A stretch of 64,000 nt of DNA from Antedon mediterranea (taxonomy: Eukaryota > Echinodermata > Crinoidea > Comatulida > Antedonidae). Under the pieces are notes generated by a model, which did no database searches, was not told the origin of the DNA, and saw only the letters and a program-made list of their open reading frames with translations. Below are positions 22,336 through 33,414 of the stretch, in pieces; position 1 is the first letter of the stretch; the number at the start of each line of letters is the position of its first letter. The translations under genes were made by a program, and so were the position numbers. Location of the stretch: contig NC_092674.1 in the NCBI RefSeq assembly GCF_964355755.1, forward strand, positions 17,808,501 to 17,872,500. The letters are read 5' to 3'.

Positions 22336-23266
22336 TTTGGAATTGACTAGAATTACGATAAATAAAAATTAAAATGTATTTAAAATAAACAATATCGAAC
22401 TAAATAAACGATATAAAACTCAAACAATAAAATTTCAAGTTCAACTATTATAACAATCTCACAAAAGTAAATTAACTTATAATTCGACAGTAAATACTGT
22501 ATATTTGATATGCTCGTGCGACTTATTTATAGTCTGCCCATCCGGTTGTTTTTATATATAGCTCGTAATTGGCTCTACTCCTCCCTCGAGCGTTAATTGA
22601 ACGTCAATTGGTCAAATTTTAAAAAAATTCAAAACTTAAAGAATAATATGTACAATGAATATATATCAAATAGCGCGACAACTTATCGCGTTCTAATGGC
22701 CTTCAAACATAAATCAATCAAATCAAAACATGAAACTCAAGAAACTGTGGCTGATTAGCCTAAAATCAAAATATCAAACTTAATCACTTAAAACTTTGAA
22801 GAAACAAATGTGTGTCCCGTTGACACAAACTTATCCATAATATATCGTTATCGTCACAAATTTATGGATTTAAGCATTTATATTTACAGGTAATTACGAT
22901 TTCAATCAATTGACAAATTCGACTTTTGTACTCAATGTCAAAAAAAGTTACAATTTAAAGTACTAAGAAAATCTCCTGTTCTTGTATCAATTAATTAATG
23001 ATTGAGATTAACGACTCAAAGGTTAAACAAAATGTTTGTTACAAAATGATTGTCGTTCTTTTCAATATCTCAATATATCGATCATTCAAAATTCAAAATT
23101 AATCATTATCAAACTTGTTACAAATCAATACTTAAACATAAATTCAATTCTCTTTTAACTGAAATCACATCATTACTAAACAAATCTCATCAAAAATACG
23201 TAGACTATGCTATTATTAATTTAGCAAATGTCGTAATTTAAAAATAATCTTGCAAAAAAAATTAAA

Positions 23267-23854
23267 TCAGTAACTTGTTGCATTATACAAACGTTTTATG
23301 AATCGTTTTGGCGATCCACTTATCGGTATCTGTTTATCATTAATGATCTCTTTAATTAATTTATCTGTATCGTTATATCTGTCAATATTCCACCAAAATT
23401 TGCGATCATTAGATTCTTGTTTTGTTTTATCAATGTTGCGTTTGACTGAAGTCAGTTTAGAATATGAAACTAAAACTTGGAAATGTCCTGCTTTAAATCT
23501 ACCTCGGTTTAATGTCATATTTGAATCATTAGGTGCTGTCATAATTAGATTAGTTTGTTCCTTAATTTGTTCTTCTTTCATTTGGAATGGGGCTGCTAAT
23601 CCTATGTTATTCTCTACACAGTCAATGTAAGGTTGCAAGTTAAGGGGTTCTACTTTAGTTGGATGTGTAAGGGTATCTGATTGCAATTGGGTGGGTGTCC
23701 TATCATGTTCGTCTACAAATTCGACATTGGTTTCGTCATTTACTACATTAATGGTGTTTTGGATTTTCTTATTATTATCATTAGTGGGTTCATTCAACAA
23801 TTGTTTAAGTTTTTGGAGATGTGTAAAATTTTTGCGTTCTTTGGGTGTTCTCAT
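23267..23854 (-). CDS. C-terminal extension of copy 1 pol
   Basis: This 195-codon frame, starting MRTPKERKNFTHLQKLKQ, corresponds to the tail of the copy 2 pol frame beyond the integrase core. It contains an acidic stretch (NDETNVEFVDEHD) and ends with a well-conserved block (NRGRFKAGHFQVLVSYSK ... FWWNIDRYND ... SGSPKRFIKRLYNATSY). It is not a chromodomain that I can recognise. Similarity between the two copies is high, so it was maintained until recently. It is separated from the rest of pol by a frameshift near 24000. Confidence 0.7.
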   Translation of the reverse strand: MRTPKERKNFTHLQKLKQLLNEPTNDNNKKIQNTINVVNDETNVEFVDEHDRTPTQLQSDTLTHPTKVEPLNLQPYIDCVENNIGLAAPFQMKEEQIKEQTNLIMTAPNDSNMTLNRGRFKAGHFQVLVSYSKLTSVKRNIDKTKQESNDRKFWWNIDRYNDTDKLIKEIINDKQIPISGSPKRFIKRLYNATSY

Positions 23855-23989
23855 AAAACAAGGTTTCAGTCTGTTATAATTGAATATGTCGCGAAGTATT
23901 TCTCCTTTAATCGTCGCTAGGATGTAGTGTGTTCTGTCTAGTACTTCATAAATTACTAATGGTCCGACCCATTCTGCGGCGATTTTCTA

Positions 23990-26900
23990 TGAATTTGCCG
24001 TTAGTGATGATGATGTTGGCTTGTATAAATATACGAGTTGTCCTACTGAGTAAATTGGATTTTTTCTAAGCGTTGGGAAATCTTTGAGTTTTGGACGTTT
24101 TGTTGTGTTCGCTGTAATTGTAGCATTGTCTGTGAAATGTTTTGAAATTTCTTCTTGAGGTGTTCAAATTCTTCATAGGAATGAGACAATCCTGAAATAG
24201 GGTTAAATGCTAATGAGGTCAAACTTGGAGGTTGGCGGCCAAAAACTAATTCGTAAGGGGAGTGGTTTCCTAGATGTGGGGATGAAAACGAGTTATAAGC
24301 ATAACATGTTGTTGATACAAATCTAACCCAATCTGTTCCGAATTGGTTAAGGTTGACCTTTAACAGGTCCGATACGGTGCGGATATGACGTTCAACTTGT
24401 AAACTACCGTGATTGTGGACGCTGATGATTTTCCTATCAATATTAAGGGTGTTACATAGTAGTGTTAATAATTTTCCTGTAAGGGAGGTTGCTGCATCTG
24501 AAATAAGACGAGATGGGGGTCCAAAAATACTGATTACCTTTTGAATTAGTGCTTCACAAATTGTTTCGGCATCAATGGATTTCAAAGGTACACAAATCAA
24601 AAACCTAGTTATTTCATCACATACTACCATAATATGTTTAAAACCTGAAGGTGATGTTGGCATACTCTTAAAATCTAGACTGAGTGTATGAAAGGGACGG
24701 TAAGTTGCTGGTACTCGATCGTGTAAAGGACGTAATTTATCGGTTTTGGGACGAAATTGTTGACATCTAAGACACGCTTGGGTATAATTGTTGACTTTCT
24801 CGAACATAAGGGGCGTGTAAAATAATTTCCTAATAGTAAGGTAAGTACGCATCGTACCTTGGTGGCTACTTAACAAATTGTCGTGATACTGAGAAATAAC
24901 AGTCTCTGCTAAGTTTTCAGGAACAGATACAAATTCTCCACCTTTATCTTGGAAAAATAAACGGAATAGTAAACCGTTGCACAATATGTACTGCTCTGAC
25001 TTATTCTGAACTGCACGAGCTGCTTTCTTATCAGCTGGAAGGATATCATGAGCTAAATAATCGTAAACTGGCTTAAAAAATGGTGAAGTTTTTTGTTCAA
25101 CACGTAGTTGTTTAACATCTACTGGGAGGTTATAATCCAAGTCTTGTTGTTTTGGGATGTGTGCTGATTTAAATTCAGTTATGTTGGGTACTAGTGGTTT
25201 GGGCGATGTATACAATTCAACTGGTACATTTCGATGTGTAGTATCTTTGCTTTGCTTATTTTTGTCTACTAGTCGTTCCTCTGGAGGTTGTCGAATGTTT
25301 ACATTACGTATTGGGGGTGGTGTTACGATGGGTGGCATTATGATAGGCGGTGATCGATGTGCGTTTGTTTGTTGTCTCGTGATTATCTGTGGTGTAGCGG
25401 TAAGTTGAGGTGTAGGTCGCGTGTTTGTTGTCACTGGATTTTGATTAATGACGTGCGTTTGTTTGGGTTTGGGTTTATGTAGGTCAGGTATATTTATTCC
25501 AATTTTCTTGGCGTATGACCTTGTTACTGGTCTGCTAGTAGATGTGTTTGTAATCGGGTTAAGAGATTCAGTCTCTGTAATATTAAATGCAATGGGTACA
25601 ACTTGATCAATTTCGGAATCGTCGTCACGAGGGGCTCGGGAGAGGAAATCTGCTAAAACTAATTCAGTTCCTTTCTTATAACCAATTTGGAAAATGTATC
25701 CGGACAATCGTAATATTACTGTAGTTTCTGTAAACGGGGTGTACATGGCTGATCTTTTGAATTCCAAATTTGTACAATTGCTGAGTGGTCTACGAATGCA
25801 TCAAATTCGCAACCCTTTAGTAAGTGTCGAAATGCTGAAACATTGATGTAAAGTCCAAATAACTCTAATTCTGTGACGCTATATCGTTGACAGGCTTGTG
25901 GTAAGATTTTGGAATAATAACCTATTATGTGTTCTTTACCGTTTACTGTTTGTGGTAAATATGAACCTGTTGCGGTTCATGAAGTGTCGCTATATAGCGT
26001 AAATCTACCTTCTTTTCTAGGCATTTGAAGAGTAGGTGGTTTAACCATTAATTGTTTAATTTCGTCAAATGCTTTCTGGTGTTCAGTAGACCAAACAAAC
26101 TTTCGACGTTTACTTGCGAGTGTATGTAACGGGCGTAAAATTGATTGTATTTGAGGGAAAAAATGGGATACATAATTTACTGCACCAATAAATCGTTTAG
26201 TTTCTTTATGGGTTCGTGGGACTGGCAAATTTCGGATAGCTGCACACCTGTCGCCTAATGGTGTTATACATGCGTGTCCTGAAGAATTAATCAGGATGGT
26301 GTGTCCCATATATTGCACTTTATTCTTGAATATCTTACATTTCTTTGGACAAATTCTAAAACCATTTAATTGTAGGGCTTGTAAAACGGAAACAAGGTGC
26401 TGCTTATGAGCAAATTTGTCTTGGCTAAATAAAATAATATCATCGTGATGGGCGATACAGAATTCTCTAGAATTTGGGATTTCATTTAAAATTTCGTCAA
26501 TCTTTGCTTGAAATATACCTGGCGAAACGTTTAATCCTTGTGCTAATCTCTTATAATAATAATGTTTTCCACCATGATATGAAGCTATACCTGTGTATTG
26601 TTGGGCATGTTCGGCTAATGGTACACAGTGGAACGCTGATTTTAAATCAATTACGCTAAGAATCTGTGCATTAGCGTTACCTATTGTTTTCAAAGTTTCG
26701 GCCAATAAGGGGAATGGGTGATTAATACGTTTTATCCTGGAATTTAGATAGCGAAAGTCTGTGACAACTCTTTTATCTTTCGAATTTTTCTTTGAAACAA
26801 GAAGGACGGGGGAAGTATACGATTGGTATCCTACTGCTAAGATTCCTAGTTTGACTAATTTGTTCAATTCGGCCTCAATAACATGTTTGTCTTTGTCTGT

Positions 26901-27931
26901 CGCGAAGTATGGTCGAATAAAAAATGGTTCATCGTTAGAGAGGTGTATGTCAGCTTTGAAGTTTGGGCAGCTAGATAGTTCACCATATAGTGAAAATGCG
27001 TTTCTGTTTTGTTGTAATGTTTTATACAAATCTTCTTTTTCTCTATGTGTTAAAACGCTGTCTGTTAAATCAACTTGTTTTCTAATTATTTCTTCCTCGG
27101 TTAAAGTTAGCAATGGGTCTGTACGTTCTAAATGTGGGTACTTGTTTGCGTTGTCATTGGTCAACTTTATTCTATCAATTGGTAGGTCGTTAGTAACTGT
27201 TACAAGGTTGGTTAAGTGAAGGCTCGCGATAGGTTGATGTGTATTTAGAGATACGTTTCTGTTTGTGTTGTTAGTGATATCAATGTTGGTTTCTCCTCTG
27301 TGTAATTTTACTAACATATCTGATGGACAAAGTTTTGAAATATGGGTGGTTGCATGTAGAACAACATCAGAATTGCGTACAAAGGCGAAAAGCCTTCCTT
27401 TTAATTTAACTGTTTTGGTATCACCGGGTTTAAGAAAAATCTTGTGGACAGGACGAAAGCTAAAAATCTTTGGTCTAATGCGAAAGGTGTTTTCCTTAAA
27501 ATTTAAAGTACCGTCGAGTTCAGACAATGTTTCGGTTCCAAGTATCAGGTCAATACCTGTCAAATTTTTAACGATTAACGCTGAAATTTTAAATTTGTGT
27601 CCTTGGATAAATAATTCGTATTGCACTAAGTGGTTGGAATATAAGAAGTCACCGTTACCTATCTAAATTTAGTTGTGTTCACTTTAATTGGCTTTTGACG
27701 CGATAAATAAAGTGAGGAATTAACGTACGATTGTGAGATTATAGTTCTAGTTGAACCACTGTCAAATAAAGTTAAAACATTTCTACCATCTGGTAAATTT
27801 CCTTTAACGTAATTTCTGTCGTTAAGTAACAAATCGATCTTATCTGAATTCCCTAAGTATTTTGCCTTAAAATTGTCGTATTTTGTATGGGGGGCCAGAT
27901 TATAGGCGGCATCTAGTTCCCTTTTTAAAAA
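23990..27931 (-). pseudogene. pol polyprotein of copy 1 (PR-RT-RNase H-IN), broken
   Basis: From the gag-pol overlap at about 27930 the frame runs through an aspartic protease (LFDSGSTRTII), then RT with SVIDLKSAFHCVPL and AHHDDIILF (catalytic DD, with His where Tyr or Val is usual). RNase H follows (TLYSDTS), then an integrase HHCC finger (YHDN, SSHQG, CLRCQQ), the DDE core (LSLDFKS, LISDAATS, QVERHIR) and a downstream domain. Lesions by comparison with copy 2: a 1-nt deletion near 27665; TGA at 25977-25979 in RNase H; a 5-nt insertion near 25720; a 39-nt in-frame deletion near 25130; and a frameshift near 24050. Pol would normally make DNA from the genomic RNA and integrate it; this copy cannot. 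Confidence 0.9.
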
Positions 27932-27934
27932 TCC
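27921..27934 (-). promoter_or_regulatory. Likely gag-pol -1 frameshift site
   Basis: On the - strand the end of gag reads GAG GAT TTT TAA AAA. Slipping back one base on the T run gives GGA TTT TTA AAA AGG, which enters the pol frame and avoids the gag stop. The same run is present in copy 2 at 52062-52075. A -1 shift is a common way for LTR elements to make Gag-Pol; no downstream stimulatory structure was evaluated. Confidence 0.55.
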
Positions 27935-28885
27935 TCCTGGTGGCTAGGGTAATAATTGTTTGAATGTTGGTATGGGTATGGCGGGGGATAATTTCCGTAA
28001 GAACGGTTTTGTTGTCGGCAGTGCCTTGCTATGTGGCCTGGTTTCCCGCAGTAATAACAGGTTGGGGGAGGTTGTCTATATCTTGGGGTCGGTGTGGTCT
28101 GGAATCGGGGTTTGTAGGGGCTTGGGCTTCGGTTTTGTCTTGGGATATAATTTCGGGTGGGGGAACATGAGCGTCGAGTATCATCATTAAGGGATCGTTT
28201 TGTTGTGGCTATATCTATACTTAAGAGAATTTATCTCATGTTGGAGCGATTCGAGACTATTATCTGTTTCCTTATTGACCTTGAATGAAACTTCCCGTGT
28301 GGCATCATCTACGGAAAGGTCAAGGTAATTTTGTGTGCTATTTACGATATTGTCAATAGTGGCATCGATTGGGGTGGACATGGCTACAGCTGCTCTACAT
28401 TTTGGTGGAAGGGTCGAAATAAATTTATTCTTTATCTGCTGGTCAGCGTATCCAATTCTGTCTGCGGCTTGTTTGATTTTGGTTAAGTGTTTTTCGGCGT
28501 TGTCGCCAGTGGTGTAAGTAATTGAATCGTATTCTCTTATGTGCGCATAGATTGATTTGTTTTTACTAAACCTGTTGATGAATTGGGTTTTTAAGGATTC
28601 CAGTGAATCGAACTGCTTTCCCTCAATCCAGAGTCTAGCTTGGCTCTGAAGGCTACGTTTGAAAATACTTATTACATTAATTAATTGGGCATTGTTTACA
28701 GGGTTTTCTAAAGTGTGGGCCTCAAGGTAGTCGGTAAACGATAAGTAGTGTGCACTACATTGGTCGTGATCGGTTATGGAACCGTCATATCTTTTGGGAA
28801 GGAAATCGGTTTGTCTTAGGTGGGGCACGGGGTGAGGATTGACGGGCTCATTTAAAATTACTTCGTTATCAACAACGTCGACCAT
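27925..28885 (-). pseudogene. gag of copy 1, frameshifted
   Basis: The frame starts MVDVVDNEVILNEPVNPHPV and contains a capsid-like region (RYDGSITDHDQCSAHYLSF, ARLWIEGKQFDSLESL). A 2-nt insertion near 28208 shifts the frame. Beyond it the sequence still encodes an Arg/Ser/Pro-rich stretch and a CCHC zinc knuckle (CYYCGKPGHIARHC, near 28040-28000), and runs to a stop in the TTTTTAAAAA run. Gag forms the particle and binds the RNA. Compared with copy 2 it keeps six residues (RIGYAD) that copy 2 lost. Confidence 0.88.
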
Positions 28886-29461
28886 ACTTTATAATATTAA
28901 TTATCAAAATATCAAAAACAATTTAGTGTATATATATGTAAATTCTCACTTTTCAATCAAGGTTACAAATCAAAAATCAAAATGGTTTTGACTTACCCCA
29001 AATGCTTCGGATCCAATTAAAAATGAATTAAAGGAATGTTAAAAGTGCTCATCAATGTTCAAATTTTCAAACAATGAATTAAAAAAAATGCGAAAGGGTT
29101 TCATCAATGTTCAAAATGTTAAAAAAAACGATCGAAAAAAACGGCGTGAAGTTGAAAGTGTCCAAACAAAACAGTTCTTGTCCGCTTGCTTCTGTTTTCC
29201 GTTTTGATTCTTCTTGTGTCTTCCTCGATTATCTTCTTTGTCTTCATCCAATGGTTATAATTTGATAAAATTTCTGCTTGTCTCGATCTCATTCAAATAT
29301 AATTTCAGCTTGTCTTTTGTGTAAAAGTAAATTTCTGGTTTTCTCCTTTCAAACAAATATGGTTATTTTTGTCTTCGTCTTCGTGTCTTGTTAGGTGTTT
29401 CTTGTTTTCTTGTTATTCTGTTTTCTCACTCTGTTCCTTATAAAATTTGGGTCTTCCACCA

Positions 29462-30065
29462 TGTAATATAGTGTTGTGTTGAGGTACTAATGAAGACTCT
29501 TACTCGCTTAACTGTCGTAACACATATTGTTTATTCAGTATAATACTTCAGTACAATATAACTATAAGTATAGATAAGGAACGGAGGATTAGTGATGATG
29601 TCGGTGAGGTGTGAAGTGTGTAGGTCTGCTTCTGAAGAAGTGGCTGTAAGGTGTGTGTTCCGTGAAGTGGCTGTAAGGTGTGTCTGGGCCCTTCTGAAAC
29701 TTGGGGGTATATTGGCTTCGGTTCATTTGCATATGTCACTACGTAATCTGTGAGGGTAACGATTGGTCCTAAGTTGATCCAGGGGTGTTTAAGTGGGAGT
29801 GATTGATCTTATCTGGGGAGGTTACAATGATGAATTGGCCCTGTCGAATCTCTGCTAAAAACTGTCAATATCTAATTGTTTTATGATGGGAACAGTCACA
29901 AAGTTAAGCTAAGTGTTTTCTTTAGGGATTCTATTATAAACTAAATGGTCATTAAAACATCTGTACAAACTCTCCTCTGGACTTTCTGGGTCAAGTTTGT
30001 GAACTTATTTGAATTCTGATACAAAGGTTGATTTCTTAATTATAAAAGTATATCGTTATATTACA
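29462..30065 (-). repeat. 5' LTR of copy 1
   Basis: 604 bp, TG...CA. Directly inside it on the - strand lies TGGTGGAAGACCC (29461-29449), starting with the TGG expected of a primer-binding site that pairs with a tRNA CCA end. I cannot name the tRNA. Confidence 0.92.
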
Positions 30066-30339
30066 CAAATTATGTTTTAAAATTACAAATCACCAATTAT
30101 AACTCTTGCCTCTTGTACAAAAATGAAGTTTTTTGGACATGAAGTTCTCGAGAAAATGCAATTTCAGTTTACTTGTTACTTTAAGACTGCTCGCCGGCTT
30201 TTGAAAAATTCTGTCCTATCTTTTAACACTAGCAGGTCTGAAAACTATACTAAAAAGTGGTCCAGAATTCTGACCATGGTACCAAATGGTCTGAATGGAA
30301 TTTAATTTAATGGTCCTTGACCACATATCTATCTGTATA

Positions 30340-30460
30340 TTCATTTTGGTAAAGATCTTGTAATTACTTTTTGAGTAATTCCTGCTAACAAACAAACAGA
30401 GAAGACAAACAAACAAACACACGCGATCGATTACACCTCGTTGGCGGAGGTAAACAAACA
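30340..30460 (+). repeat. MITE remnant ending in GGCGGAGGT
   Basis: A CAAACAAACA-rich stretch followed by CACCTCGTTGGCGGAGGTAA resembles the right end of the MITE at 48410-48606. The left end is not clear. Confidence 0.4.
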
Positions 30461-30504
30461 GCAACACATAGGAATATGGGTATGTGATGCCTTGATATAC
30501 ACCC

Positions 30505-30960
30505 TTTTTAATTCAAAAATGTTTTAGCATGAGTGGAATATTGCATCAATAATACTCTTGTTTATAAATAGGTTCTGTTTATGGCATTTTTTTGGTTAGT
30601 GATTTACTGTAATTCTTCAGGTATAAAAATTAATCTAACCCTCTTGTACATAAAATTGTTCCTGCCGAATTTTGGAGGTGGGATTACACTGTACCCACCC
30701 TGTGCATGAACCTAAAATGAAGATTTTTCTGAACAATTTCTCTACAATCTAGTAGCTTATTCAAAGCTCTGTCTACACCACCAAACGTTATGTGTAAAAA
30801 AAAAAAGTGATGTGCCCAAATATGGACATGATGATGTCATATCACTACCATATTTGACCATATAACTACCATACATGGACACATCAAATTTTTTGTCACA
30901 TAAAGTTTGATAGAGTATAAAAGGCTTAAAGCTTTACCCGAGCATACAAATTGATAGGAT
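30505..30960 (+). repeat. Dispersed repeat, copy B
   Basis: This is the same block order and orientation as 17205-17635, roughly 90% alike by eye (TGTTTATAAATAGGTTCTGT, TGCCGAATTTTGGAGGTGGG, GCTCTGTCTACACCACCAAA). It begins about 440 bp beyond the 5' LTR of copy 1. Confidence 0.75.
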
Positions 30961-31124
30961 TATCAATGAAGTATTTGTACACAAATTTATAATCATATTT
31001 TTTCATTAAAATTTAATGTTAAAATACAAATACCTTATAAAAACAACAACAACAAAAATATTATGCAAATACAACTTAACAGTGTGAGACAAATAACTGA
31101 TATGCAAATTTATTCATTAGGCGA

Positions 31125-31325
31125 TGTTGTCCGGGTGGGAGTTGTTCTAAGGGGGTAGTTGTCCTAGAGGGTAGTTGTCCTAGAGGGTAGTTGTCCTAGT
31201 GGGTAATTGTCCGGGTGGTAGTTGTCCTAGAGGGGTCATTGTCCGGGTGGTAGTTGTCCTAGAGGGGTCATTGTCCGAGTGGTAGTTGTCCGGGTGGTAA
31301 TTGTCTAGTAGGAGTAGTTGTATAC
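31125..31325 (+). repeat. Minisatellite, about 16-17 bp units
   Basis: Repeated variants of GGGTAGTTGTCCTAGA, with forms such as GGTAGTTGTCCGGGT and GGTCATTGTCCGGGT, run for about 200 bp. Units abut without spacers, so this is a tandem repeat and not a CRISPR array. It is non-coding. Confidence 0.85.
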
Positions 31326-31389
31326 GCCTCCTTCATCGGGATCAAGCCTTCTTTCAATGTTACTTTGTCATATTATGTATCACCTTTTA

Positions 31390-31925
31390 TTTTGTTACCA
31401 TGACATTGAAAGAAAATAAATGTTTAAATGCTAAATTAGTCTTAATAAAATGCCAGTATATTTGGAAATAATATTGGATATATATTCTGTGTGATTAAAC
31501 CATGTCAGTGTTTCATCTATAATTATGCCTAAAAATTTAGTATGGGAGACCTGTGAAATAGTAGTATTGTCAATCATAATTTGAATATTGTGATTTTGTT
31601 TGTTTTAAGTGTATTGAGTGATAATTTATTAGATTTGAGCCAGGAGGAAACTTTATTTAGTTCTTGATTTACTGTCATGATGAGTTTGATATTTTTATCG
31701 GAAACTACTATGTTGGTGTCATCGGCATATAAATAAAATTAGAAATTATCGGAAATAAAAACAATATCGTTTAAATAAATTATAAATAATAATGGACCCT
31801 TGTGGAACCCCGCAACAAATTATACTAGTTATTGATTTATGATTGTTGTACACGGTGAATTGGGATCTGTTTGTTTAAATAACTCTTGAACCACTTCACT
31901 TTTTATCTTCTTGCGAAGAGTCAGT
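31390..31925 (-). pseudogene. LINE reverse transcriptase fragment
   Basis: The - strand shows CGVPQGSILGPLLFIIYLND (about 31830-31770), YADDTNIVVSD near 31720, a block ending SWLKSNKLSLNTLKT near 31630, and TKFLGIIIDETLTW near 31530. These are RT motifs in the order of APE-type non-LTR elements of the CR1/L2/jockey kind. Stops and frameshifts are present and the 5' part is missing. The downstream sequence to about 31340 may be its 3' end. Confidence 0.8.
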
Positions 31926-32335
31926 TACTCAATGAGAAATCTATTCATCTTACAGTATAGTGGCATATTGCTTTAGGCCTGTTGAATGACTAAAATAAAC
32001 ATGACTAATTATAAACTTACAAGAACACTTTAAAAGTATTAAAAATAGAACAAGCAATTCTACATGTCATCTATTCTGACAAACTATGAGCATGGCTTTC
32101 CTTGCCCAACACTACTGAAGCACACCTATGGGAGGACCAGAAGGCCAAAACACATACGAATCTTACTCAGGTTCTAGACTAATAATAAAAATATGATAAA
32201 ATTAGTAAAATGCAGACAGTACGACACCAAAATGATAAAATATAAATGTAATAATGAATAAAATAATATAAATTAATCAATTGTGCATGTTAGCCATCTT
32301 AACCAACATACTGTTTCTATATTTTTGTCATATAG

Positions 32336-32464
32336 ATCATGATGTTACAAAAGTAGCAAGAAGAATGCGTTTTTCTTCCTATCCAATGATTAGTTTTGAA
32401 GATGCTTTAGCAGTAGTTACAGATAATGCTTACAAAATGGAAACAGAAGTTACTAATTTGCAAG
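32336..32464 (+). CDS. GPHN: Gephyrin exon: start of the MoeA-like E domain
   Basis: This 129-nt exon lies between the acceptor atttttgtcatatag and the donor CAAG|gtatca, phase 1 at both ends. It reads HDVTKVARRMRFSSYPMISF and continues through EDALAVVTDNAYKMETEVTN. Human gephyrin has [20 protein letters not shown] at the start of its E domain, so the match is clear. The E domain dimerises and binds receptor loops at inhibitory synapses; in cofactor synthesis it inserts molybdenum. Its first base is supplied by the exon at 18138-18189. Confidence 0.93.
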
Positions 32465-33414
32465 GTATCATTTTTAACTTTTATTCAAATTTAAGTTTAA
32501 AGATGGTCCTCGGAATGTTTAATAATGACTCTGGTAAACTTGAGCCTCACAGTTTGTAGAAGGGTGTTCTGATCCACGTTTTTGCCAATTTTTGGATATC
32601 ATATGTACTTTATAATTGTATAATTTGCAATGATGTAGTACATGGACAGTGTTTCTATATTGACTATGATTTTTTTTTTAGGAGATCAAAACATAAAAAA
32701 AAATAATAAGTTACTTAATAAACTTCTAGAAAAGCCAAATACAGCAGCTGTGTTTAAGCCTCTTTCCAGTTGACGTTATTCAATGCTATCATCGTTGATC
32801 GTTAAAAGTTCAACGACAAACGTTTAAAGAAGATCAATTGAAATACAGTAATAACAATCGCGCAACAATTTCATTTATATAAGTGTTGAACGTTACAGTT
32901 GAAACTCCTGTCTCTAAACAGAGACCATGGGTTAGAATGTAAATGATACATGGACTTCTATGTTTAACGCCATTCATATAACGAACACCTTGGTATTTTA
33001 ATCTGTGGATTACGTTACCATTTGCATAAGCCGATCCAGTCTTACACCGTACGAGTTAAGCTGTTTAACCCGATTATAGCTATTAAAAACAATTATTGTA
33101 GAAGGAGATTGGTATATTCATATTATTGTATTTATGTTTTGATTTTGGAATGCTATTTCATTCCCTTTACTCAAATTATATTATTTATATATTGTTTATA
33201 TATTGATTATGTTTGTTTTATAATTAGCATATAGTTTACAGTGCATTGTAGTCCACACACAATACAAAGACGATAGAATGTTATGTAGTTGAATATAATT
33301 GTGCCCATGAATGTATGAACCCACTTTCTAAACCATTGAGAAAAAGGTTATGCGTGATTTACTGAAATTTGTACTTGATACGAATTCGAATAAAACTTCA
33401 CGTCCTATAAAAAC
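32465..33414. other. Gephyrin intron, no feature recognised
   Basis: AT-rich intronic sequence up to the start of the LINE fragment; the short frame at 33022-33234 has no motif. Confidence 0.6.

Larger units (their letters stand above)
20445..30065 (-). mobile_element. Ty3/gypsy-type LTR retrotransposon, copy 1 (complete, inactive)
   Basis: A 9.6-kb element with two LTRs starting TG and ending CA, flanked by a 4-bp target duplication CAAA (20441-20444 and 30066-30069). On the - strand the order is LTR, gag, pol, an extra ORF (absent from copy 2), a purine-rich tract and LTR. It lies in the gephyrin intron 18190-32335, antisense to the gene. By eye the two LTRs differ by about eight substitutions and two small indels, more than in copy 2, so this is the older insertion. 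It shares gag-pol with 49771-58327 at high identity. The domain order PR-RT-RH-IN identifies the Ty3/gypsy group. Confidence 0.93.

Noticed and set aside
31125-31325. Possible CRISPR array
   Set aside because: Units are contiguous without spacers, and the DNA is animal; this is a minisatellite.
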